Assembly (NCBI RefSeq): GCF_004210375.1
Contig: NC_134829.1
Span: 54,366,107-54,430,106 of the forward strand
DNA length: 64,000 nucleotides
Source of the DNA: Tachypleus tridentatus
Taxonomy: Eukaryota > Arthropoda > Merostomata > Xiphosura > Limulidae
Reading direction: 5' to 3'
The first letter of the stretch is position 1. The number at the start of each line of letters is the position of its first letter. Shown here in pieces: positions 54,921 to 64,000 of the stretch. Below the pieces are notes generated by a model. That model was given only the letters and a program-made list of their open reading frames with translations. It did no database searches and was not told the origin of the DNA. The translations under genes and the position numbers were made by a program.

Positions 54921-55106
54921 TTTTAAAGTATCCTTTGACCATACGTTGTTTACTTGAAAAAAAAAAACACTTCAATTGAGGTGTGTTACTGTATGCAAAG
55001 ATATCCATACAATTTTGAAATAATTTATGAATCCCATTGAAATATTCTAATCAGCCTTTACCATATATTCTTACATCTCTGAACATGATCTTCAAAAAAT
55101 TCAAGG

Positions 55107-55600
55107 TTGTGTAAAATAATAAATTCTCAAATTTTAAGTGTCTCTGATATGTACCATTGGGCAAAGGACCACATTCAGGGCATTCAGTTCTTTCTTGTCC
55201 ATCAGGAATCAGTCCTGCAGAATTGTGTAAAGTTTGATCAACTTGAGTGCTATGAAAAATGCAAAACTATGGCAGGTATTAGGTCACATCATAGCTTTAT
55301 TCTCCACTATCAGATGATGATGTGTGTACAGTTGTAACTGTTGGTAGTAGCAGTGAAAGTGATGCTACAGCAGCTCAAATAGGGTCTAATGATAGCAATG
55401 ACAATTATCAGCCAGGGAAATATGTGGCATGCATATACGATCATGAATGGTATGTGGGAAACATAAAAGATAGATCAGATGAACATTCTGATGTGTTGGT
55501 GTCATTTATGAAGAAATCAAGAAACAAACTGTTCTTATGGCCTGCAAGGTCATGTAAAGATGAAACTGGATTCCTTTCATACATATTCTTTGTTAGGTAA
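55107..55600 (+). pseudogene. Coding remnant inside the long-TIR element
   Basis: Two open stretches in different frames that read as one protein. The first contains MYHWAKDHIQGIQFF and TMAGIRSHHSFI (55140-55305). The second, after one shift, contains LSDDDVCTVVTVGSSSESD, GKYVACIYDHEWYVGNI and LFLWPARSC (55305-55570). From memory this order (a W/G-x-R-x-H-F part, an acidic linker, then a small Tudor/SH3-like barrel with VAC.YD..WY.G and WPAR) resembles uncharacterised proteins annotated in many invertebrates and fish. No catalytic domain is visible here. The position between the inverted arms suggests it is element-encoded cargo or the end of a lost transposase gene. Homology is from recall only. 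Confidence 0.5.
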
Positions 55601-55733
55601 GTGTACCTACCATGCAAGGCAGTAGTGCTCGCCACTATGTTCTAAGTCAAAGTGATCTCAACATAATCAAACTCGAATTTCAGAAATTTAATCAAGCTGT
55701 TTGAACAAAGCAATGTTTATTTAATGCTGTTAA

Positions 55734-56232
55734 GCATGCAGCTACATTTTTTTACAAGAGATCTAATAGACTTTTAATTACAACAATTGCTGATTTATCA
55801 ACTGACATGTTATAAGAAATTAGAAAACGAAATACAGCTTTGTATCATATTAAGTCTCAGAGCTATGGCTAATTACATTAACCAATGCTTTTTTACCATT
55901 CTGGGTTTTCAGGTGATTTTACAGCCTCACTATGCAAATCGTAAGAGAGATAAACTTGGTTTGAGACAATTTTTGAATTCTGTGAGATTAATTCAGTCAG
56001 TGTAGCCAATTTCAGCTTTCTACCAACTTTACTGTTGCAGCTTTAAGCAGCCAAAGTTGCTCAAAAATACAAAAAATTAATTACATTTTACAGGGCTGTA
56101 AGTTAGAAACTATTAGAGATACTGATCTAATCTTTTACAATTTTTCATTACATGGGTAGATGAGCGTGAATTTTACAAGGCATTCTGTGGGTGTCACCTG
56201 CAGCCCCCTGGATGATTTGACATGGAATGACC
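55734..56232 (-). repeat. Right inverted-repeat arm of the long-TIR element
   Basis: Inverted partner of 51943-52458. The junction with the LINE is at ...GGAATGACC|ACATCTCCC; the LINE endonuclease reading SPFWCDTSIDGEG begins right after it. Divergence from the left arm is by scattered substitutions and short indels. Confidence 0.88.
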
Positions 56233-58470
56233 ACATCTCCCTTTTGGTGTGATACTAGTATTGATGGGGAGGGGTTGTGCTATAGAGCATATGCTTTGGA
56301 CCACAATTTGCCTATCTTCAATACTGTTCTTATACTTATTTTCATGCACCTCGTTAGTCTTTTACTGGTATTCATCTTTCTATCTACTCCTTCACTTTTC
56401 ATTTACTTTTCTTGGAGAGTCGACAGTAATCCATGTGGTAGTGATTATTTTCCTATCATTTTGAGAGAGACTGGTTATGGTAAATGACCCGCGTGCCTTG
56501 ATGGAAGTTGGAACAGGTTAACTGACCTTCTTTCAACACTCTCAGAACTTGATCCTGCCATCATGTATAAACCATCGATAGATGACTGTGTGGCAGCAGC
56601 AACTGACTGACTGGTCAAGCAGCTACTCAGTGTATTCCTAAAACTTTGACATGTTTTCTACAGTATCCTTATCTTTGGTGGAATCCTGTCTGCCACATGA
56701 CAAGAAAAGTTCAAAAATAGGCTTGAAATACCTTTCATAGATATCCCACACTTTTAAACTGCATCGCATTTTAGCAGGGTCAGATGTCAAGGCCAGAAGG
56801 CATCTTGGATTAAATACACCTCTAGCATTTCTTCTACCACCAGTTTCAAAGTTATATGGGACAAAATTTGAAAGGTTAGTGGCCAATATCCTTCTTCTCT
56901 CCTTTCAGTCTTGTTCTCTGATGACCAGGGCATTATCAATACTCTCGTCGGGGAAAGCTCTTCTCAAGCATCTAGCACTTCTACTTCATCCCCCATTTTC
57001 ATAGCCATTAAAACACAGGCAGAATGATTATCTCTTTGACAATAATCACCCCTTTACACTGGTGGAACTTAATCTTGCTCTTTATCAGTCTAAGAGAATG
57101 TTTTTTTCCAATGCTTTGCACCATGCTATTGTATTCCCTTTTCCTAAACCTGGGAAGGATCCCAAGATTCTTCTGAACTACAGTCCAGTTGCTTTGATGA
57201 GCTGTCTCTGTAAGATTTATAGAGGATGATTAATGCTCATCTTGTTTGGTTCATTGAATCAAACAACCTCCTCTCACCCACTCAGGTTCCAAAGACAGCA
57301 CTCCACCATGGAGAATGTTTATGATACAGCATGGAGGTATGGCATTTTGCGAGACCTCCATATATATGGGTTACGTGGCAATTTGCTCATTTTTATTGAA
57401 CATTTTTTAATGAATCAGCGATTCCGAGTTCCATGTGGGTTTGACACTTTCTCATTCTTTCCCACAGGAACTTGGAGTCACTCAGGGTTGTGTCTGGAGC
57501 GTTACGCTTTTCATGATGAAGATTAATGGAATCAATGGACAACTACTTCCTATAGGTGCAAACGGTCTCTTTGTTGGCAACTTCCACATCTCGTGTCAGT
57601 CATTAAATATGAGGTATGAGCGGCAGCTACAGACTTCCTTTAAATCATTTACTGACGTGGACCACAGAAATTGGTTTCAACCTTTCTCCTAAACTGTTTG
57701 TATTCACTTTTGCTGTCAACTGGGTATTCACCCTGATCCTGAACTCCGTATTGATGAAGTTATGCTTTCCTTGGTCCCTGAACAATGTTCTTGGGGCTTA
57801 CATTTGACTGTAAGCTGACCTTCATTCCACACTTCAAGCAGCTACGCGCGCCAAGTGTACAAGGACAGTGAACATCTTCTGTGTTCTCTCTTCCACCTCT
57901 TTGGGGCAGATCAGTGTTCCATGCTAAAAAATCTATTGTGCCCTTTTTCGATCAACTATGGATATCTGGTTTGTGACTGTGTCAGGATAGGACTTCAGCC
58001 TTGTAAATGTTGAACCCTGTTCACCATCAGGGGCTGCAGCTCTGTACAGGAGCCTTCCACACTTCTCCAGCCCAGAATTTGTACACGGAGTCCCATGAAC
58101 CCCCTCTGCTCCTTCGTTGTTTGCAACTGTCTTTAATGTATGCTTCAAAACTTCATTCTTTACCATAGTATCTGACATGGGGTTGTGTTTTCCTTCCTCA
58201 ATGCCACACTTTTGTAATAGATGGTCTGCCACTGTTTCATTTAGTTTTTATCTCCAGGTGCAGTTAGGCGAGATGAACTGGGTCTATCTATGGATGACAT
58301 CGTGGTATTCACAGATCAGCTCATCACACCATGGCTAATTCCTGTCCTCAAATGTGACTTTTGAGTTATCTGAAGAAGACAGATACACCTAACTGGAAGT
58401 ATCACCTTCTATTTGCTGAACAGTTTGCCCCTCTAGTTGAGGAACCATCCTTCCTCCCATCTGCTGGATG
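56233..58470 (+). mobile_element. Jockey-like LINE, fragment 3 (endonuclease end, reverse transcriptase, C-terminus)
   Basis: Continues fragments 1 and 2. Landmarks in order: SPFWCDTSIDGEG and LDHNLPIFNT (endonuclease end, 56240-56325), LSELDPAIMYKPSIDDCVAA (about 56540-56600), the reverse-transcriptase blocks from about 57140, LGLTFDCKLTFIPHFKQLRA (about 57790-57850), and LYTESHEPP (about 58080-58106). Many stops and frameshifts. From about 58250 the match weakens; isolated words such as YTDGS near 58840 could be RNase H relics, so the true 3' end may be near 59000. No poly-A tail or target duplication was found. Confidence 0.82.
57130..57850 (+). pseudogene. LINE reverse transcriptase domain, inactive
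   Basis: Reverse transcriptase of jockey type. It shows PGKDPKILLNYSPVALMSC (about 57149-57205), a stop at 57228, FQRQHSTMENV (about 57287), MNQRFRVPCG (about 57410), GVTQGCVWSVTLF (about 57479-57520) and ANGLFVGNFHIS (57561-57596). The catalytic box, normally Y/F-x-D-D, reads FVGN at 57570-57581, so both metal-binding Asp are lost. Frame changes also separate the blocks. This copy cannot act as a polymerase. Confidence 0.85.
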
Positions 58471-60074
58471 TCAGTTCTCAGGGATTGGGTGTTGGTTAGA
58501 GATGAACCAGCCACATAAGTTTTTCCAAATATTTGGATGATGCCCTCCTCCATGTGCATATTGGACAAAAATTCTCAATCCCCCAGGTTTTGGACTGAAA
58601 AGGAATACCACCTGGCTCTCAACCTTTCTTATATCTGCCAGATGTCAATTCCTGGTGGATCCTGTGTTGGTTATGCATACAGAGGTGAGTTATTGGTGTT
58701 GAAGCTTCTACTCCTTACCAGTACATGTGTTTTGGGATGAAAAGTAGAGGGCACTTCCTACCACAGACCTGATGTACAATTCCAGGTGTTTACTAAGTTC
58801 AAATTCCCATGTTACGGTGTGTTGAACCCTAGTCTGTCTACACTGACGGATCATGTTATTTGTCTAATGTTTTTCTTTAGGTTCTCCATGTTTCTTCCCA
58901 TGTTGGTGACACTAAAGGGAAGTTAATACACTTAGCTCACAAGTGGTGTAATCTCTCAGGGATGTGTTGTTTTTATTTCTTCTCACATTCCATTGTTTCC
59001 CTTTTTTTACACATTTCTCTTCTAGTTAGTGCATAAGATTGTACAAAGACAAAGACAGAACTGTCTCAGCACCACTTTCCAACAGTTTGTAACAGTATGC
59101 TAAAATGTCAAATACACTGCTATGGACTAATATCAGAATGCATGAAGCCATTGGTTCTTTGTTTATGTTAGAGATAATGTTTAAATGATGCATTAAAATA
59201 GCATGTTTTCAAAAATCTTTTACACTGGTGGATGTTTTTTTACATCTGAATTATTTTCTTGTTGAATCATAAATGTAGAGTTTTGGTGATTGTCCTTGCT
59301 ATACATACACTAGAGGTGTGCAAGGTGAGTAATAGTTGAAGAAAGATCTTTAAAAATGTTTTGTACAGTTAGGTATCTGTTTAGGTTTAGTAAATCTGTA
59401 TAATCTGTGCCATTGGTGATTTGTTTCTGTTAATAAGTAGAAAATAAAAAATTCTTGAGAAATAACTGATTTTTGAGGTACAAATACACGTGCTTTATTT
59501 GACATATGCCTTGAGTGATGTGTTTGTAAAAAAAATACATAAATTGAAGTTATTTATACAGTAAATGGTTTTTGTGTAACTTGTCAAATTCATATCAGTT
59601 ACATGAGGAATTTAGGTTTCTGCATTTTTGCTCTATTTCATTAAACAGTTGACCACTGAGTTACTGTACAGGGCACGATTGCCTCTAGTAGTTGAATATG
59701 AGTGTGCAAATATTCTGTATTACTGTGCAAGTATATTTGAGAATAAATAAAATTTGATACAGTAATAATATAAACCAGAGGGTGTTTTGAAATAGTTCTC
59801 CTGTGTAAGGTTTCTTGCTGTAACTTACATGGAAAGTTAAGTGTTTTAGTTACCAAAATAGCAATAACAAACTTTCACTCTAGTATTCAATTTATTAGTA
59901 TTAAAGGAAGTAGCAGTTGATCACAGAGGACCCAAGGTGAATTATTTTGAACTTTGGAACACACAGGCTAGTATGGGTGTAGAAGTTAAGTGTGTGAACT
60001 GTGAGGGATTATCATTGTTTCTATGGGCACACTACTTGATGATAGCGTCTTATTTATGACATATAGCCACTTGT
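58471..60074 (+). other. Intron 2, degenerate sequence
   Basis: The first about 500 bp are probably the decayed LINE 3' part. From about 59030 on the sequence is AT-rich with scattered stops, and I see no gene, RNA or repeat structure. Confidence 0.45.
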
Positions 60075-60200
60075 ATGTATGAAGTATAGCAAGCAAGTCT
60101 ATGGATTTATAACACTAATATCAGGGGTTTGATTACTCATGGTGGATGTAGCAGATAGCCCAATGTGGCTTGGTTAAAACAAACAAACACCACACCCACC
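60075..60200 (+). mobile_element. Probable tRNA-derived SINE relic
   Basis: Contains GGTTTGATTAC (about 60125-60135), close to the Pol III B-box consensus GGTTCGANTCC, followed by GTGGATGTAGCAGATAGCCC and an A/C-rich end AAACAAACAAACACCACACC. B-box, body and simple-sequence tail in this order fit the 3' part of a tRNA-derived SINE. The A box and cloverleaf are not recognisable, and no target duplication was found. The body resembles a repeat I associate with chelicerate genomes; that is recall, not a search. Confidence 0.5.
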
Positions 60201-62595
60201 AATTTAAAATATATAATTTCCTCTAAAATAAAATGCAACAGGAAATGTGTTTATTTTGAGTTTGAATGCATAAATATCATGCAACAGTTATATAAATTTT
60301 GACATATAAAGGAAATATATTGTAACAACAGCGACTGTAGCTTGAATGACATTTTAAAAACATTTTTCAGATAATATGGTTATGAACAAAAAGTATTGCT
60401 CACCAAAGATATATTTTTAAAATTTCTCAATCTATAATGCAGAAAGGGTAAAAATTAACCTCAGAAAGAGAGAGAGAGCTTTAAAAATTGGTTCCACAGC
60501 AGTTGGGATATGTCCCTAATTAGGCTACATGTTTTTACTTCACCACATGTAAGAAGTAGTTAATAAAATATACGAGTAGGTATAGGTTTTGGTTTCGTTA
60601 AGAACGTGGTGAAACATAAGATATTAAAGCCAAAAATTAATTTTTTTAAAACTTCTAAATGTAACATTAACAAAAAGTGCTGGTTAGAAGCTTTATCAGT
60701 GTAGGTCCAAACATTAATCTTTCACAAAAAGGATCAGAATGTATGTATTCATTTTTAAAAGCTACACTATGTCTCGTGACAAATGAATATAAACTAACTG
60801 AAACAAATGGGCAGTAGTGTTTCTCGCATTTTGTACATGGTTGATGGTATCTGAAAACATATTTTTTATAGATCTGATATTCCAGACTTTTTTGTGCCAT
60901 TAAGTTTCCCTGCTTTGTTTGGTTGATTTGAATAAACTGGAAGGCAGTAATTTTATGAATTAGTATATATTCTGTTAAAAATGTTGGGGTACATACTACC
61001 ACATCTTATGCCATAGCTAACTAAAGTAAATAAATTTTACAAAATCAAGCTTAACTAACAAAGAAGCAGGAAAGTATAGTTGAGTAAGTCAAGTGTCAGT
61101 AAATTCCTTTCTGAGCCAGTCAGATTTGAGATAATTCTCAAAAGGAAGCCATTGTGTATTCATGGAATAATTATTAGTAAAAATCAGTGGTATTAATAAT
61201 TTCTAATGTATATAAAACCAGTGTGTTTTGGTAATACAATGTTTCCACTGTGTGTCTTATGTCATGTTGCTTATCGTAAAAGTATAACCTAAAATTATTG
61301 TTTATCTGTGAAATGAAAGTAGAAGATGTTATTAAAATCACTGGTGATGTAACAGAAGATAGTTTGATTCAGAATCAGTATTTTTACTTTTATGACAGAT
61401 TGTTTGCACTTCGCTTTAGGCTAGGTAATCCCACAATGCATCTATCCCTTAGGCTTATATCAATACTAACTACTCTTACAACCCCCCGTCACTGAAATCA
61501 GTGGGCAGATAGTAGTTGAACTGTTCTATCTGGATAAAAACAACTTAGCTTTTGTGTCTCCTATTTTGAGAAATCAAGTATAATGTGATGTAACAGACAC
61601 ATTGGCTTTCATATAGGTTATATAACCTCATGTTCTACATGTGTAGCACTTTGCTTCATTTAGACTGTATCGCCAAGTGAATGCCTCTCCATTGACCAAT
61701 TAATCTGAGTGTTTTCCAAACTTCAGCTACAGAAAATATTTGCACAACCTTTAGAATTTTGTTGTGATTGTTAAGACATCTTCTGTTAGCTTAACTAACA
61801 AATGAATAAATAGAAAAATGCAAAGGTGATAAAAAAGTTTTACCTTAAATTTTGTGGTTGTCTTTAACTTCCGTGGTGCTGTTTTAAAGAAGTGCTCTTT
61901 TTCAAGTGAAAAACACATTTATCAGTTAATGATAAACTATGCATTGAAAAGAAGCATTGCACAAGAACAGAGTGTAATATGAAATAGAATTAAACAATAA
62001 AGTAATGACTCTACAAAAGAAACTGTAAATAATAAAAATTGTGGAAAATGTAAGAACTTTGAAGACTGAAAAAGTTAACACAAGTACTTCTTAAGATATA
62101 GTGAGTGAAGGTTATTTAAACAATTATAAAAAGCTCAACTATTCATTAATATTTAAAGTTAGAAACTTCTTTCTATTGACTACCAAATCAATTTGTGTGT
62201 TAGTCAAAGTTTGAAATACAAACTCTAATTCAATAGATATATATGTATGTATGTATTAGTAACTTTTTGGGCTGTGTGATCTTGTTTCAAACTATCTAAA
62301 ATCAAGTCACAGTTGGACATTGTAATTTATGAAAAAGTAATTGTTCTGTTTAAACCAACTTTAACCATTAAAATTTACCTAAAGTTTAACACCTAGTGAC
62401 CCACAAGACACAGTTCAAAACTTCTGGACTCAAGAAAGTAACTCTTCCTTTCTTAGAGTTAGTAATTTACTTGGTTGGTATGAGGGGTTATGGTGGTGTA
62501 CTTATTAGTGTATATGTTTTTTACTGTGTATGATAGTGTAGTTAATGCTATGTGCTTCTCAGTTAGTACATAAATATTTCATTTCTTTCTTCCAG
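60201..62595 (+). other. Intron 2, right part
   Basis: AT-rich non-coding sequence up to the acceptor at 62595. A minus-strand open reading of 111 codons (60667-61002) has no recognisable domain and is within chance expectation for this composition. A short TATG/TA microsatellite lies at about 62237-62256. The segment ends with TTTCTTTCTTCCAG, a good polypyrimidine tract and 3' splice site. Confidence 0.55.
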
Positions 62596-62763
62596 GAAGT
62601 TAATCTTTCACCACTTGAGCCATCTGACAAAGAAGCTTTTCTGAGCATTTTGGATACCAGTGGTTCAATCCTTTTTACCCATTTGTCATCTGCTTGTAGC
62701 CAGAAACTCACTGTAACTAATGTAGCCTTTCCAGAAACAGACGTCAGTACGCACACTTTATAT
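62596..62763 (+). CDS. Third visible coding exon, continuation of the EEP-like domain
   Basis: Fifty-six codons, phase 0 at both borders, following TTCTTTCTTCCAG and followed by GTAAGA at 62764. It reads EVNLSPLEPSDKEAFLSI...GSILFTHLSSACSQKLTVTNVAFPETDVSTHTLY. Placed after IVEK of the 44074-48048 exon, this continues the Angel/CCR4-like fold: the strand usually read as L-x-V-A-N-T-H-L-x-x-P is here LTVTNVAFPET, so the conserved Thr-His is missing while hydrophobic positions and spacing hold. No stop or frameshift is present. The rest of the domain, including the usual D-x-N and final His motifs, lies beyond the right edge of the window. Confidence 0.75.
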
Positions 62764-62974
62764 GTAAGATTTTTTTATTGGTGATACACGAGGAATGGTC
62801 ATTTATAATAATACATAAAATATGTTCAACATTTTTGTAGTTTTTATGAAGTCTCAGTTGTTTCAGGCGAGATAAATGTTATAAGGTTTGAGATATGCAA
62901 AATAATGTGTTGTCTTAGATAATCAGAAATCGAAAAATACCTAAAGTTTTATTTCTTAATAAATATTCTGTTGG
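62764..62974 (+). other. Intron 3, unique part
   Basis: Begins with the GTAAGA donor and continues as AT-rich unique sequence until the 53-bp minisatellite. No other feature seen. Confidence 0.6.
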
Positions 62975-64000
62975 TAAGTTTCTAGTGTTTCTGAGTACAT
63001 CAAAACAGCCAGAGCTTCCTTTTCTGCTGAGTTTTTAGTGTTTCTGAGTACATCAAATCAGCCAGAGCTTACTTTTCTGCTGAGTTTCTAGTGTTTCCGA
63101 GTACATCAAATCAGCCAGAGCTTCCTTTTCTGCTGAGTTTTTAGTGTTTCTGAGTACATCAAATCAGCCAGAGCTTACTTTTCTACTGAGTTTCTAGTGT
63201 TTCTGAGTACATCAAATCAGCCAGAGCTTACTTTTCGACTGAGTTTTTAGTGTTTCTAAGTACATCAAATCAGCCAGAGCTTACTTTTCTACTGAGTTTC
63301 TAGTGTTTCTGAGTACATCAAATCAGCCAGTTTACTTTTCTACTGAGTTTCTAGTGTTTCCGAGTACATCAAATCAGCCAAAGCTTACTTTTCTACTGAG
63401 TTTTTAGTGTTTCTGAGTACATCAAATCAGCCAGAGCTTACTTTTCTACTGAGTTTCTAGTGTTTCTAAGTACATCAAATCAGCCAGAGCTTACTTTTTA
63501 CTGAGTTTCTAGTGTTTCTAAGTACATCAAATCAGCCAGAGCTTACTTTTCTACTGAGTTTCTAGTGTTTCTAAGTACATCAAATCAGCCAGAGCTTACT
63601 TTTCTATTGAGGTTCTAGTGTTTCTAAGTAAATCAAATAAGCCAGAGCTTACTTTACTACTGAGTTTCTAGTGTTTCTAAGTACATCAAATCAGCCAGAG
63701 CTTACTTTTCTACTGAGTTTCTAGTGTTTCTAAGTACATCAAATCAGCCAGAGCTTACTTTTCTACTGAGTTCCTAGTTTCTGAGTACATCAAATCAGCC
63801 AGAGCTTACTTTTCTATTGAGTTTCTAGTGTTTCTGAGTACATCAAATCAGCCAGAGCTTACTTTTCTACTGAGTTTCTAGTTTCTGAGTACATCAAATC
63901 AGCCAGAGCTTACTTTTCTACTGAGTTTCTAGTATTTATAAGTACATCAAATCAGCCAGAGCTTACTTTTCTACTGAGTTTCTAGTTTCTGAGTACATCA
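62975..64000. repeat. 53-bp minisatellite in intron 3
   Basis: About 19 tandem copies of a 53-bp unit that starts TGAGTTTCTAGTGTTTCTGA and continues GTACATCAAATCAGCCAGAG then CTTACTTTTCTAC. Copies differ by substitutions (TTTCTAG or TTTTTAG, CTGAG or CTAAG, CTAC or CTGC) and small indels. Near the right end copies with CTAGTTTCTGAG, 2 bp shorter, alternate with full-length ones. The first copies (62975-63120) carry CTTCC/CTGC variants that later copies lack. The array is open at the window edge, so the real length is unknown. Confidence 0.95.

Larger units (their letters stand above)
51943..56232 (+). mobile_element. Long-terminal-inverted-repeat DNA element, unassigned family
   Basis: The left arm starts GGTCATTCCATGTCAAATCA and the right arm is its inverted copy ending TGGAATGACC at 56232. 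The arms are about 500 bp each and clearly alignable almost throughout. The element interrupts the LINE endonuclease at both ends, which proves insertion. Without the hAT nested inside it (52618-54920 plus one target-site copy), the element is about 1.98 kb. The middle holds a coding remnant (55107-55600). No clear target-site duplication is visible next to the tips. A direct repeat of about 60 bp (52531 and 55058) lies inside the arms. I do not recognise the superfamily; a foldback-like non-autonomous element is possible. Confidence 0.8.

Noticed and set aside
51942-56233. Target-site duplication of the long-TIR element
   Set aside because: Left flank ACCATTG and right flank ACATCTC share no convincing identical word, and about 30 bp of the LINE seems missing at the join.
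60667-61002. A 111-codon minus-strand reading with a C-x2-C pair
   Set aside because: One reading of this length is expected by chance in AT-rich sequence of this size; no domain, codon bias or exon borders support it.
62237-62256. TATG microsatellite
   Set aside because: Only a few units; ordinary in AT-rich introns.

Overview
The window is animal nuclear DNA. It is AT-rich and has spliced coding exons with GT..AG borders, long introns, DNA transposons, a jockey-type LINE, a probable tRNA-derived SINE, a very long satellite array and a 500-N scaffold gap. There are no bacterial operons, rRNA genes, CRISPR arrays or recognisable tRNA genes. The LINE and SINE remind me of repeats common in chelicerate, especially horseshoe-crab, assemblies. 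That is an impression from memory, not a search result, so 'arthropod, possibly a chelicerate' is only an inference.

Layout. (1) Positions 1-40498 are one uninterrupted tandem array of a 19-bp unit, AGAAATAGTGTATATAATT, with an A/G variant (TATATA or TATGTA). All units point the same way, so the given strand has almost no cytosine for 40 kb. (2) 40499-40998 is an assembly gap of exactly 500 N. (3) 42471 to beyond the right edge is one plus-strand gene. Three coding exons are visible: 42471-42566, 44074-48048 and 62596-62763. All three meet in phase 0 and have good splice sites. The predicted protein starts with a short basic segment, continues as a long acidic, low-complexity, probably nuclear region with about 17 copies of a 16-residue repeat and a later set of 13-residue repeats, and then enters a domain that looks like the exonuclease/endonuclease/phosphatase (EEP) fold of the Angel/CCR4 deadenylase type. 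The usual catalytic Asn and Glu and a conserved NTH motif are replaced, so this may be a pseudoenzyme. The large exon is broken by about nine frameshifts whose sum is a multiple of three. This could reflect uncorrected base errors or a decaying gene.

(4) The 14.5-kb intron 48049-62595 holds a four-member nest of dead transposons. A jockey-like LINE (about 50100-58470) was hit by a small hAT derivative (50871-51815) and by a long-terminal-inverted-repeat element (51943-56232). The latter was itself hit by a Charlie-type hAT (52618-54920) that still has a perfect 8-bp target-site duplication, TTTTAAAG. A probable SINE relic lies near 60075-60200. (5) The following intron opens into a 53-bp minisatellite (62975-64000) that runs off the window.

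The items most worth following are the apparent pseudo-EEP protein with its acidic repeat region, the unassigned long-TIR element with its own coding remnant, and the C-free satellite with recurring marker blocks that reveal large-scale duplication.
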